From Molossus alvarezi (lineage: Eukaryota > Chordata > Mammalia > Chiroptera > Molossidae): a DNA stretch of 64,000 bases. The position numbers were made by a program, and so were the translations under genes. Shown here in pieces: positions 11,493-22,560 of this stretch; within the stretch, counting starts at the first letter, position 1, and each line of letters starts with the position of its first letter. The DNA lies in assembly GCA_037176705.1 (NCBI GenBank), contig CM073890.1:98074591-98138590 (forward strand). The letters are read 5' to 3'. The notes under the pieces were generated by a model. It was not told where the DNA came from and made no database searches. It saw only the letters and a program-made list of their open reading frames with translations.

Positions 11493-11572
11493 GACCTTGT
11501 TACTGCTTCTGAAATAAAGGAAACTCTTGATGCCAAGATTCGAACAGAGAAGAGAACGAAATACACAATATG
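11493..11572 (+). CDS. Candidate internal coding exon (80 nt) of an unidentified gene
   Basis: An AT/T-rich tract ending TATTTTTCAG directly precedes GACCTTGTTACTGC, and the segment ends ATATG before GTAAGGGA, so both splice sites fit the mammalian consensus. Only one frame is open. It starts at phase 0 and reads DLVTASEIKET, then LDAKIRTEKRTKYTI, ending with a split codon (TG plus one base). The other two frames hit stops within the first 24 bases. The peptide is charged and looks like genuine protein rather than repeat translation. No transposon family overlaps it. I do not recognise the protein, so no name is given. An 80-nt exon shifts phase, so neighbouring exons must compensate; none was found in the window, implying introns of at least 11 kb upstream and 52 kb downstream. 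A chance exon-like match or a pseudo-exon remains possible. Confidence 0.5.
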
Positions 11573-13300
11573 GTAAGGGACTTGCAAATAGCCAAGTTTC
11601 TTATACTCTGTTGTGTAGTTATCATTTATAAGGTGCATACTTAAAGTAGTCATTATTGCAAGCAGTTGTGAAATGTGACCGCAGTTGAATCAAAATTTGT
11701 CCACTCCTATAAGCTTATTTTGATAAACTTGGTGTGACAGACACTTGGCTATCCCCCATGGCAAGTACTTTAACTCAAACTTTTAATCAGGGAGTATTCA
11801 AGATTTCATGTATGACCAGGACACATATTTGTGCCTCTATAACCATGGAGTTTCTTCAGCTGGCATTAATGATCATAATACTGGTTTATAAAATAGAAAG
11901 CAAGGACTTTAAGTGTCTTAAATTTTGGTTTCTAAACTATTTAAACTATGCTTAAAGGTTTTTTTTTATTAGTTTATAAAATCAAGTTCATTTACCTAGT
12001 TTGTAAGAATCTCTATTGTCTTGGGTTGTTCTCTTTTCCTGCTGAGTTTTCTACAACAAATATTAGAAACTTCCTGCATAAGGTTCCTCTTCTCTTCTCG
12101 TTCTACCAGAAGACGCTCTGTAGTTGCTTCTTAGAAAATGAGTGATAGAAGGTTGAAAGAGCAAAGCCAAGATAAAAGAAGAGAATCCCAGAGTCCCTTC
12201 TGGAGCACAAGCAGACACATGGTCCTGGCTCTGTGCCCATCTCTACCACCACCCACCCCATCCAGCGCCCAAGAAAATGCTGGATATCTATAGTGGCATG
12301 GTGGCAAGAACTCGGTTTTCTTCTACTAGCCCCATTTCAGAAACATTAGTAGACCCCCCTTTTTTTAGTTAGGGCTACTTTTTTAGACTAGAACTCCTTA
12401 AATTGGGATCAAAGAGTACATTTTATATAAGATAAGCAATAATTGTTCTGAAATCATATGCAATGTACTGTGTAGACAATTCTTTTTTTATGTGGAGGCG
12501 ACCAGTGGATTTTATCAATTTTTCAAGGATTTTGATGACACAAAAAGTTTTCATGGAACATGGTTCTAATTTAGAACAGATGTGATTAAAAAGAAAATTA
12601 TGAAGGAAGTGTGGAGTTTTGTATATATATTTTTATTAATGTTCCAAGTCCTGTTGCTGTAAAATTTATACCCTCATGACTCCTTTTTAATTATAAACGT
12701 TTTCAGAGGAATAAACACTGTTCAAAAGAGTGATGTTTGTACTTTCCCTTTCGTCATTCTTTAAAACATGAAGCAAATTTAAAGTTATTCCGCCAAATAA
12801 AAAAATATAAAACTCCATTCATGTTTATTTTATAGTCACTTTACAAATCCTTACATAGACTTTTAGTTATCTTATGACTAAATGCATATTTTTAAAACAC
12901 ACATCTACTTTTTTTATATAGTCTGCTGTTATTGGACCCTGTCATATAAATATTGATCTCTATTACCACAAGGATTTTTTTGTGCTCGTTTGTTTGGCTT
13001 TGCTCACAGTTATAAATAGAAAGTCAGTCCTGACCTAGTCATAATTTGTCCTTATTTTAGCTGAAAACTCTGGAAATTATTCTGCCTCCTGCATAATATT
13101 CCTCTCTCTCTAATGTGGACATTGCTTCAGACCTGCAATTACATGCATGAAGATGTTTATTCTTTGGTATCCCAATGACCTGTTTTATTTTCCCTGGGCT
13201 CTGTTAACAAAGATTCTTAGCCTGTGTCTCTACCAGTTGATAATTAATTTGATCTTTTAATTAATTATACCAGTTATAAAAAAAATAGTCCAGGTATTTT
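11573..13300. other. Probable intron or unique DNA
   Basis: This is AT-rich sequence after the candidate donor site. No repeat family was recognised, and the 64-73 codon frames look random. The slightly GC-richer patch at 12190-12310 has no coding or repeat signature. Confidence 0.35.
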
Positions 13301-13306
13301 GGTAGT

Positions 13307-13654
13307 TTATTTGGTGGGGGGACAGAGGGGATTACCCGGTTTCTGATGAACCCAGTGAAGGCTTCCCATACCAGCCCATGTCTGCATCCGATGGTAACAT
13401 GTTCCCCACCTAGAAGATATCTGAAGCATATTCGCTTTAGTCATTGTGCCAGAAGTATTTTTTGTAATATCTTTTCTTCTCTTACTGAATCTATTTTCCA
13501 GAAGAAAACGTTGAAATTTAATAAGATCAATGTGGAAGGCCAAATGTAGAGGCCAAAAGTTGCTCTGAGTTATGGTGTTATTTCTCAGCCAGATGCTTGT
13601 CTCTTCTGCCCAGCTGCAAAATTTCTCTGTGCGTGAGGGTCTCCTTAGTGCCAA
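13307..13654 (-). other. Unrecognised 115-codon open frame, probably non-coding
   Basis: The minus-strand frame starts MALRRPSRTEKFCSWAEETS and ends HQKPGNPLCPPTK. It is the longest minus frame in this otherwise AT-rich unique section and is slightly GC-richer than its flanks. It has no Kozak-like context that I would rely on, no signal peptide or membrane segment, and no recognised domain. A plus-strand frame of 67 codons overlaps the same DNA. It could be a fossil of an unrecognised repeat or processed sequence, or chance. Confidence 0.2.
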
Positions 13655-13679
13655 AGGGGATATATAGCCGCTGTTCCAT

Positions 13680-14960
13680 GGATGACCCTACTCACACTGA
13701 CTTCTTCAGCAGTTTTCCCTAGAATCCTCGGAGGAATGCTTTTCCTAAACACCTATCCCAACATTTAGACTTTACTTTTAAGATGGTCAGTTAATATTTC
13801 TGGAACATAAACTTTTGGCCAGAGTAACTGGAATTTTGAGTTTATTAAACTTTTACATACTTTAACTGTGGTCCACAGGGTATTTTAAACTCGGCCATTT
13901 GGCTTCAAATCTACTTTCTTACCCCCAGAAACATACAGTGTGAAATGTCTGAGAAGTAATTGGATAAAGTACCTTTTACAAGTGCTCAGTATCTTATTTC
14001 TGCTAGATAATAGAGAAAAATATATAGTGTTCCCATGATTAAACACACTGAGTTGAAATCTAGGTCTCTAAATACATAAGGTAAAATATATAAACGTATG
14101 AAAATCTCACTGGGTAAAAAGACAAAACATTATGGAATAGTTAAATGACTTATGAGACATCATAATATGGAATATTAAGTAACTTTTTTAAAAAAGCTAT
14201 GGTAGGATTATATGTTCTGACTTGCAAAGTTTCCCATGTCATATTTTGGAGGAAAAGAAATTAAATTAGGTTATAATATAATATGCATGGCTAATATCCC
14301 TTATAGAAAAAAGTACATCAATCTTACATTACAGGCATATTTATATATAATTTTAGTCCATTTGTTTTACAAAAACAAGACTGGTGAGTATATATTTGTT
14401 CATGTAATGAAACTATCTTATGTAATGAAACTATCTTAAAAACACACCCAGATTAGTATTTACATCAAGGAACAACATAGTGATAAAAAAGAAAAGAGAG
14501 ACACTTTTATTTTGTGTTATGTACTGCTGTATTATTAGATTTTTTTAACCTTAAGAAGGTATTACTTTTATAATTTAACATAGTCAGCTATGATATTTAT
14601 TCAACTACTGTCCAAATATTTCTCTCACATAGCCTGTTACTTGGTGATATTCTCCTTGGCAATATTTATTGAAAAGTTCCAAACAATTTATTCAGTAGTA
14701 ATAAATGAAATAATTTTGAGTTGGGTCTATATTCTTATATAAAGCTTTATTTCTTAAGAATCTATGTTGTAATTTTTCCTTCCTATTTCACAGTGATTAG
14801 GGTGACTCATTTTCTCTTACATCTGCTGGTTAGGATTCATGGAGACTTTGCTTCCCATCTGCCTTTATCTGGTCGGTTCACCATTTTACCAAAATAGGTG
14901 TGATTTGTAAACTTGTTAAAGCCTCACTTGAATGCCCCTATCATTGCTCTGGACCATCCC
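13680..14960. other. Unique AT-rich DNA, no gene seen
   Basis: No repeat family or exon is supportable. A short direct repeat (ATGTAATGAAACTATCTTA, twice) occurs at about 14402-14438. Confidence 0.35.
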
Positions 14961-14969
14961 TTAGACTCT

Positions 14970-15160
14970 AAGTGGTTCTCAACCTGTGGGTCGCGACCCC
15001 TTTGGGGGTTGAACGACCCTTTCACAGGGGTCACCTAGGACATAACAGTAGCAGACTTACAGTTATGAAGTACCAATGAAAATAATTGTATGGTTGGGGG
15101 TCACCACAACATGAGGAGCATATTAAAGGGTCGCGGCATTAGGAAGGTTGAGAACCACTG
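14970..15160. mobile_element. SPIN-like non-autonomous hAT transposon
   Basis: Terminal inverted repeats AGTGGTTCTCAACC and GGTTGAGAACCACT bound a 191-bp element containing GGGTCGCGACCCCTTTGGGGG, ACGACCCTTTCACAGGGGTCACC, ACAGTTATGAAGTA, GGTTGGGGGTCACCACAACA and TTAAAGGGTCGCGGCATTAGG. These are the diagnostic blocks of the SPIN (Space Invaders) hAT family. Compared with the roughly 220-bp form I remember, about 33 bp are missing near 15047. The flanks CCTTAGAC (14959-14966) and CCTTAGAG (15161-15168) match at 7 of 8 bases, a likely decayed target duplication, although three extra bases separate the left copy from the terminus. Confidence 0.9.
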
Positions 15161-15429
15161 CCTTAGAGGAAGTGATCTGAACAAAATACTACTTTTTATT
15201 GCTTTTCCTGGTTACAATGTCTCTTTCACTAGAATTCTTCCAGGTTAATCTAAGATAACCTGAGAAATTGATTTGTTTTCCATGCAAAACAATCTATCAA
15301 CATTAGTCTAACTCTTACTTACTGGTCTCACACCTTCTGCTCTGGATTAAACTTGAAATAGTAGTAATATTCATATACGATTTATTTTTAAAGGAACATG
15401 CATGTGTATATGTTCCTGAGGAGTAGATG

Positions 15430-15655
15430 GCCCATATTCTTCTATGTAGCCATGCAGTGGCTTTTAAATACAGTTTCCTTACTGTATGATCCTGAGCAAG
15501 TTCCTGAAGTACTCCAAGCCTTAGTGTTCCATATCTATTAACAGCAAGCATATAAAAGTACTCAATCCACATTTTTGGAGGCTTAAATGAATTATTATAT
15601 GAAAAGTAAAATAGCATCTGGCACAGAAAAGCATGAAATAAATGTAAACTCTTTT
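15430..15655 (+). repeat. MIR SINE (ancient)
   Basis: The MIR order is visible: TATGATCCTGAGCAAGTTCCTGAAGTACTCCAAGCC (core 'GACCTTGGGCAAGTTACTTAACC'), then GGAGGCTTAAATGAATTATTATATG and CATCTGGCACAGAAAAGC…AATAAATG. It is strongly diverged. The overlapping 151-codon minus frame (15315-15770) is therefore not a gene. Confidence 0.75.
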
Positions 15656-16195
15656 GATTGTTTTGTAGAAATATACTAACCAAGGTATTCCTTATTAATG
15701 AATATTTAAAAGAAATAATAATAAATATATGATTTATATTGGTGTGCTTTGCATTGATGGCCTGATGCAAATGTTAGTAAATTCTTATAAAAAATGCCTA
15801 GCATTTCTAGGAAAGCTATTTTGAACAATAGTAGCTATTTGTGACAGTTTAAGTATTTGAATAACAAAAATGTATGATAAAAGAAGTAGCTCATTGTGAT
15901 CTTTCCAAATGCACTACTTACATTTTAAAGTATTATCTTTAATAACTTAAAGAACTGCAAAATAGAATTCTGGATCTCAGTTGAATATTTTTTTCTCATC
16001 ACAAATTTAAAAAGTTGCTAGCGAAGGGGAATATTAAGAGTATAGGTATTGCCAGTATGGGTGAATGAGGAAGTTGCATTTGCCTTGGGAATGACAGCGG
16101 TTGCCTTAGTTTAATTCCTATCTAGAAGCCAATTTATGGATATGTATTCATACAAATGAGAGAGAGCACCACACTGCTGACCCAGTACAAGGTGT

Positions 16196-16445
16196 GGGGA
16201 GTGGAGGGAGGAAGAGGAGAGGGAGGAAGAAGAGAGGGGGCGAGAAATGAAGAAAAGGTAGTAGGAAGGAAGGACAGTATAAGAGAGGGAAAGAGGGGTG
16301 GAAGGAAGGAAGAAAGGAGGGAAGGAGAAAAGGAAGGAAGGTAGGAAGGGAGGGAGGGAGGGAGGGAGGGAGGGAGGGAGGAAGGAAGGAAGGAAGGAAG
16401 GAAGGAAGGAAGGAAGGAAGGAATGGAAGAAATGGAAGAAATTTG
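16196..16445 (+). repeat. Long purine tract with (GGGA)n and (GGAA)n arrays
   Basis: Nearly 250 bases are purine-only on the plus strand with very few interruptions. It grades from mixed GGA/GAA into (GGGA)n at about 16347-16380 and then about eleven (GGAA) units at 16381-16424. Open frames on both strands here (62-109 codons, including a Ser/Pro/Leu/Phe-rich minus frame) are low-complexity artefacts. The tract may form triplex or quadruplex structures. Confidence 0.95.
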
Positions 16446-17640
16446 AGTATGAACAAAGGACACTCAGAAATTTTCCAGTTCAGTGCATCTCCTTTATATA
16501 TTCTACAAATCAGATTGTCAAAACCGCAGCTTCTCTCAGAAGTTTAGGGTAGTAGCCATTTACAACTTACTTTGAATTAATTCGATCAGATGAGCAGACC
16601 AGGGTTTTGCTAAGAGACTGTCAAATCCACTTGCTGGAGTTTTGATTGAAAAGTGGAACTGCAATGAACATAGGGGTGCTAAGTAAAATTTTTTAAAGAA
16701 GTGGGACTGACAGGAAGTTTGATTCTGAAGCACAGGGTTGCTGCCCCAGGAGGAGGGGCTGTGGGCATTCCGTGGGCAAGGAGACTCAGGACAGCGAGGG
16801 CAGTGTGAGGGCAGTGGATGCCTGAGGGCTGACTAGGAGAGTTAACCAAGAGGTGAGACGTTTCCCAAGACAAACAGCCTACTTTTGCACTTTGGCTAAG
16901 GTCCCCAGGGGCAGTGCACATTCTTGGTATCTGCTCTCGTTACATTTAATCACAGTGATATTATTTCTGAGATTAGAGGGACCACATTCTCTGAGAGGAC
17001 AGCTAAAGGTTATGGGTTTAGACCTGCATTATCTGTTCAGCTTTATGTCCGACTGGTTTTGCTTATAAACTAAAACATATTATCTTTTAGACGTTTACTC
17101 CAAAAGGCTAATGTAGTATCAATCGTGTTTGTAGCAGACTGGAGAGTTTAACCCTAAAACCTCACCAGCATTCCACACGTTCTGTTTCATATGGGCCCTG
17201 TGAAGCAGAGCGAACACTGCAGACGGTACGAGGCTCTGCCCTCCCGCTGTCGAGCAGTTCAGACTTCTGAAGATTGTCAATGTGAAATGTGACGTGCTTG
17301 GTGGTGTGGGGAGCGCAGTGGTGAAAGGTACGGCCAGATGAAAGGGCGCGTCTGTTTGCCACCCGTGCCTTCCTTCCCGGAGACCTGCATTCCATTGCAA
17401 TCAATGCTATCTCTCTCTTCGTGCTTCAACAAAACAGTTATTATGAGAATATATATATAATGCAATAGGATATCAAGTTCAGTTGATAATCCCATGATTA
17501 CTTTGTTTTCGATGCCAGAGAATTGTAGTAACTATAAACATTTCAGAAATGAAAGTTTCATGAACCCAAAGCAGGTGCTTTAGAATTAAAGTGGAGAGAC
17601 CATGATAAAATTGTGTTTATATTCAAGATTAAAAAAGAAA
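16446..17640. other. Mostly unique DNA; tiny L1 remnant near 16658-16680
   Basis: The string GCAATGAACATAGGGGTGCT at 16661-16680 matches a well-known L1 3' region but is only about 20 bp. The rest (including a GC-richer stretch at 16700-16900) has no recognised family or exon; frames of 70-93 codons carry no signature. Confidence 0.4.
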
Positions 17641-17645
17641 ACTTG

Positions 17646-18125
17646 TATTAATTTCCCAGGGCTGCCATAATACAAGACCACCCTGTGGGAGGCTTTAGAC
17701 AATAGAAATGTATTGTCTCACAGTTCTGAAGGCTAGAAGTCTGATCAAGGTGTCCACAGGCTCTGCTCCCTCTGAACGCTGTCCTGTGCCCTTCTGTTAG
17801 CTTCCGGTGGCTGCCAGCCACCCTGGGTGCTCCTCTGTAGAGGCACCATCCAATCTCTGCCTCCACATCACCCAGCGTTCTCCCTGTGAGTGCAAGTCTT
17901 CACATGCCTGTCACCCTCTGTGTGTCTAAGTCGCTGCTCTTATAAGGACACTAGTCATACTGTTTTAAGGACACAGCCTACTCCAGTATGATCTGATCTT
18001 AATTAATTCTGCAATAACCTTAATTCCAAATAAGTTCACATTCATAGGTACCAGGGTTTATGACTTGAACAGATCATCTTGGGGGACGCAATTCAACCCA
18101 AGATGCAACCCAACATAGGAATCAA
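17646..18125 (-). repeat. MLT1-type MaLR LTR (ancient endogenous retrovirus-like), antisense
   Basis: It follows the antisense MLT1 order: ATTAATTTCCCAGGGCTGCCATAA, TTGTCTCACAGTTCTGAAGG, GAAGTCTGATCAAGGTGTCC, CTTCCGGTGGCTGCCAGCC, CCAATCTCTGCCTCCA, CTTATAAGGACACTAGTCATA, TACTCCAGTATGATCTGATC and TTGGGGGACGCAATTCAACCC. The near-complete LTR is about 480 bp and probably solitary, with no internal region recognised on either side. Confidence 0.85.
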
Positions 18126-18343
18126 CCAGATGACAAAGATATACTTAAACCATGATAAAATAACAAATGTTCCAAATAAGAAAATCACTTGAATGGAGTG
18201 TTAAATTATTCATTTATCATATTAATCTCACATATGTTAATGAGAATATGAAATGACTCAAAAATATTGTGTTTTTCCAATCTAGTTTCTTCTTATGCTT
18301 GAATTTTTTTTTTTACTTCATAGACTTCCAATTGGTTATTTTA

Positions 18344-18555
18344 TTTTATTTTTCTTTATTGACTTTAGAGAGAGAGAAAAGGAGAGGGAGATAGAAACAT
18401 CGATGAGAGAGAACATGGATGGCCGCCTCCTGCATGCCCCCCCCCTGGGGACGGCGCTACAACCTGGGCATGTGTCCTGACTGGGAATCAAACCAGTGAC
18501 CTCTTGGTTCATGGGTCATCCATTGTTCAACTACTGAGCCACACCAGCCAGGCCA
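18344..18555 (-). mobile_element. VES-type bat SINE
   Basis: The minus strand reads GGCCTGGCTGGTGTGGCTCAGTAG (A box), GGTCACTGGTTTGATTCC (B box), GGACACATGCCCAGGTTG, GCATGCAGGAGGCGGCC and ATCGATGTTTCTATCTC, with a CT-rich stretch and AAATAAAATAAAA tail. The perfect 14-bp target duplication AATTGGTTATTTTA lies at 18330-18343 and 18556-18569. Confidence 0.95.
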
Positions 18556-18569
18556 AATTGGTTATTTTA

Positions 18570-19304
18570 AATTGATCTGTAAACATTATTATTTTCTATG
18601 TAATTTAAGACTTCTGCTTTTTTAACATTAAATATTGCAATAAAAATTATCTCAATTAATTCATATCACTTGGTAGTGCTCATTCAGTGTTAAGGACTGT
18701 GTGGGTTACTGAGAATGAAAAGGAGGAAGCGTCATTCTTCAAGTCTTAGGAGACGGTAAAAGCAAATTACAATCAATGTTCATGTTATTTAGAAATAAGT
18801 CTTGTACTATGGTAAGGCATAGGAAGAATGCTGAACTAGACTTTGGTCAAGAGATTATTCTTAATGGTTGACTTTGAAGCATAATTATAAGAGACACATA
18901 TATAGGAATTTGATGTTAAATAGCATAAATTGGGGTTTGATCTCAGAAGATATATGCATCTGCAAATGTTTTTTTATTAGGCCTTCTCACTTATCATCGT
19001 GGTACTCTACACATTTTTTTCCCCTGTGGAAAAAAATTGTAAGTGAAATGTCTCATAACTCTGGCATGGTATCATAAATGTGTGAATAATTTAGCCATTG
19101 GTAACAAGTATCAGAGTAGAACATACTTTTACTGTTTTAAGTGGTTATTCAACATTGTTTTATGAAGAATGTAGCATGAGAAATCTATTTACTACAGAAA
19201 AAGGAGAAGAAAAAGAAGTATAGTATTTTAGGGAAGATATCCCAATTCAAACACAAAGTTTGGGGTTTAGGTTGAGTAAGAAAGTCCTCTTTATTGAGTT
19301 TGTT
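18570..19304. other. Unique AT-rich DNA, no gene seen
   Basis: Nothing is supportable beyond random short frames. A C10 run (19313-19322) marks the start of the next L1 segment. Confidence 0.35.
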
Positions 19305-19930
19305 TTTAAAATCCCCCCCCCCAGATTTATTGAGGTATGTTGACAACCTAAAAATGATATATACTTAAAGTGTACAAGTAAAGTATATACTTATACTTGT
19401 ATACCTTAAGTATATATCTTATATAAACAAGATATAAGTATGCCTTATATAATGATTATTGCACTTAATCAAGCTAATTATTATATCTATCACCTCACAT
19501 AATTACCTTTTCTTATGGTGAGAACAGTTAATATCTACTCTCCTAGAAAATTTATGGTATACAATGCATTACTATTAACTATAGATACTATGCTGTACAT
19601 TAGATCTCTAGAACTTATTCATGTTTATAACTAAAAGTTGATGCCCTTTGACCAGTATCTCCCTATTTCTCCCAACCCCTCAGACCCTGGCAATTACCAT
19701 TCTGCTCTCTTTTCTCCTAAGTTTGACTTCTTTAGATCCCACATATAAATGAGATTATATAGTATTTGTCTTTCTGTGTCTGGCTTATTTCACTTAGCAT
19801 AATATCTTCCAAATTCACACATGATTTCATAAATGGCAGGATGTTGTTCCTTTTTAAGGCGGAGTAATATTCCATTGTGCATATATTTATCCATTAATCC
19901 ATCAGTGGACACTTAAATTTGCTTCAGCTG
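19305..19930 (-). repeat. L1M-type LINE 3'UTR, antisense
   Basis: The plus strand carries the typical antisense L1 3' sequence: ATTTATTGAGGTATGTTGAC, TCACCTCACATAATTACC, ATGGTGAGAACAGTTAATATC, CTCCCAACCCC, TAGATCCCACATATAAATGAG, TGTCTGGCTTATTTCACTTA and AATATTCCATTGTGCATATA, ending GGACACTTAAATTTGCTTC. Local TATACTTA/AAGTATA palindromes at 19365-19440 are an AT-rich expansion within it. Confidence 0.85.
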
Positions 19931-20057
19931 TCAGTCAACCAGCATGTTTTATGTAATTTTCTCAAGAATAACATAATCATTTAGTTTTTGATCATTTAAG
20001 ATGTCTGTTTGTTGCCTTTAAATATAAAGAAATTTGGCTAGTTTATCAGTTATAATA

Positions 20058-20188
20058 CAAGGTGAGGCACAAGTAGGTTTACCGTTGTAAGTACATGAAA
20101 CAGTTTATTCTTGCATTATTATGTATTAATTATTTTAATACTTTCTATACTATATGAACAACTATAAACCTATTTTTACCCCACCTTG
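20058..20188. mobile_element. mariner-type MITE (131 bp) with TA target duplication
   Basis: The left end, CAAGGTGAGGCACAAGTAGGTTTA, is inverted at the right end as TAAACCTATTTTTACCCCACCTTG (about 20 of 24 positions complementary). It is flanked on both sides by TA (20056-20057 and 20189-20190), as expected of Tc1/mariner transposition. The interior is AT-rich and non-coding. Similar short mariner derivatives ending in GGTGGGGCAAAAGTAGGTTTA occur in several mammals. Confidence 0.88.
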
Positions 20189-20214
20189 TACTTTTCATTT
20201 CCTGTTAAATAAAA

Positions 20215-20610
20215 ATAAACTCAACGTGGCTTAAACAGATAGGAAATATACAGGTTCACATTACTGAAAACAGCTATTGGTAGTGTAGGATTGAATCCGT
20301 GATTTAATAATACCATCATGGTGCTTGTTAATTCTTTCTCTTCTTTGTCTTCTGTGATGTCAATCTCATTGTCAAAGCTTTGTTCTGTCATAGTTACAGA
20401 AAGGTGACTCCCAGATATGCATGCCTCCTTTATACATGACAGACTAGATCAATGATGGTCATGTGGTCCAGACCACTCTCTAAACCAGTATCTGTGATTA
20501 AAGAAATACAGTGCGTTGATTGGCTTACACCTGAATTTCACCTAATTCTGTTGGTTTAAGGCAATCATAATTTACCTGGGATCTCTATGGTTGGACCTAA
20601 CCTAATTTAC
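20215..20610. repeat. Possible ancient LTR-like repeat, family unassigned
   Basis: Phrases such as GTGGCTTAAACAGATAGGAAATATACAGGTTCACAT, ACCATCATGGTGCTTG and GATTGGCTTACACCTGAATT resemble the general plan of old mammalian LTR or MER repeats. Divergence is too great to name one. Confidence 0.3.
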
Positions 20611-21485
20611 CCCAATTTTATATATATTGTTAATGTTTTCATATTGTATAGAAATAATGTGACAGCTCATTTTTATTCTTTTGTGAGTAAACTCTCTCTC
20701 TCTTTCTGTCTTTCTATTTTGATAATGCTATGATTTGTTCTTTAAAATTGTAATTATAACATTTTCTTTGCTAAAGTGATCTAGGTCTGCATTTTCCTCC
20801 ATCAGTTTTTTCAAGCTCATGGCGAATAAGTTGACATTAGGCTTGAGAAAGTTCTCTTCTATTCTATCTTTGATATCTTTGATTTTTGTTGTTGTTGTTA
20901 CTTCAGGAATGGTGATGATCTATGAATTATCTTTTTATTTTTAAGTTTTTTGCTGTTAATCAATTTCTCTTTCATGATTTTTGTTTCTCCTTGTTTTTCC
21001 TGGAACAGCATAAATCTTTTTTATCTGCTCACTAAAATCTTTTGCTTTTTTATTGTTGTTGTTGTTGTTGAGAACATTTTTCTTCAATTAGATATTTGTA
21101 TTTCATGTTTTTCTACTTGTCCCAGTGTTTTACTTGGAAATCATTGGAATATCTTGAGATCTCTTCTACTCCAGTTATCTGGCATGCAAGAGTGGTTGTT
21201 TGGTGGCTAAACAGAGTAGGGGCAGGTTAGAGGAAAAAAAATAAATTAAACTTAGGAATGGAAATGTGGTCCCTGTGGGCATTTAAAATGTGGGATCTGG
21301 AACACTATAGAGGTAACTGTACTGAAGATTTGGCGGTTATCAACATTTTTACTAGACTCAGTTAGATTTCTAATTAGAGTGCAAAGAGAAAAAAAGAAGC
21401 TAAGGAGGAAATCTTGAGTAATACCTACATTTAAAGATTTTACTCCAATTTTCTTAGTTTTTTTTCCCCTAATTTTTTTTGGGGG
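20611..21485. other. AT-rich DNA, possibly decayed L1; (GTT)n runs
   Basis: Two GTT microsatellite stretches occur (about 20888-20900 and 21055-21070). The T-rich plus strand between L1 segments suggests decayed antisense L1, but I could not anchor it to a specific L1 block. Confidence 0.3.
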
Positions 21486-21489
21486 GAGG

Positions 21490-22560
21490 TGGTTGTTCCA
21501 GGATCTCATCCAGGATTCATTATATTAATAATCATGACTCCTTAGGATATTCTTGATTGTGACAGTTTCTCAGACTTATTTTTTCCCTAATGACCTTGAC
21601 AATTTTGAGGTTTATTGGTCATTTTTTTCCATAGACTATTTCTCAATTGGAATTTGTCCGGTGTTTTTGTTATGCTTAGATTGGAGTAATGCATTTTGGG
21701 GGAAGAAGACCACAAAGGTAAATTGCCATTCTCATCACATAATATCAAAGTTGAACACCACCAAAATAATTTATCACTGTTGAATTTAATCTTGATCATT
21801 TGGCTTGTAGAAATGTTTGTCAGCTTTTTATACTCTAAATTTACTCTTTTTTGCTCTCTCTCTTTAATATTGTGCCCTATGGGAGGAAGTCACTATGCTT
21901 AGCCCACACTTATGAGTGGATAGATATGCTTCACCTCCTTTAGAATGGAATATGTAGATTTGGAAATTTTTCTGAATGGAATATTTGTCTATTCTCTCCA
22001 AGTTGCTTAAATCATTAATTTGTATCTCTATGTACTCTTAATATTTTATTTTGTACATTGGGTTTTAATCCAATATGACTTTATTTATCTTTTTGTTCAA
22101 ATTGTTCTAGCTTTGGCCATTGGTTTCATTTGGGATTATATTCTTTGATATATCTTTATCATTGTTTATTTTTTATTTTTATTTTTTGGCACTTACTTAC
22201 TTTATGGCACTATACGATGTTCAGGCTAATTTTGCCAAGTCTTAGAATCAGACATTTCTTCAGCAAGCCCTGTTTTCTCTTATTGGGTAATGGTGTTGGA
22301 AACTAAGATCTGGGTGCTCAGTGTGCTCATTTACTCTGGGGTCACTGTGTCCTCAGCCTTGTCATCTGATAGGGCAAAAACATACATGTATTTAGATCAC
22401 TTCCTATTTTTTTATCATCAGTTTGTAGTTTTTTATATATATTTTGTTAGATTTATTCCTAAGTATTTAATCTTTGTATGTTATTATAAGTAATATTTTT
22501 AAATTTTCAAATTCTAATTTTTAATTTCTGGTAGAGGGGAAAACAATTGGCTTTTTAAAA
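21490..22560 (-). repeat. L1ME-type LINE 3' region, antisense
   Basis: Recognisable antisense blocks: TTCTTGATTGTGACAGTTTCTCAGAC, CCTTGACAATTTTGAGG, CATTCTCATCACATAATATC, TTTATCACTGTTGAATTTAATCTTGATCA, AAGTCACTATGCTTAGCCCACAC, AGCTTTGGCCATTGG and AACTAAGATCTGGGTGCTCAG. A second copy of the same family sits at 47.3-48.9 kb. Confidence 0.8.

Noticed and set aside
15315..15770. 151-codon minus-strand open frame
   Set aside because: It overlaps a MIR on the opposite strand and has the composition of AT-rich random sequence.
16134..16463. Ser/Pro/Leu/Phe-rich minus frames and a Gly/Lys/Glu/Arg-rich plus frame
   Set aside because: Translation of a polypurine/polypyrimidine microsatellite.
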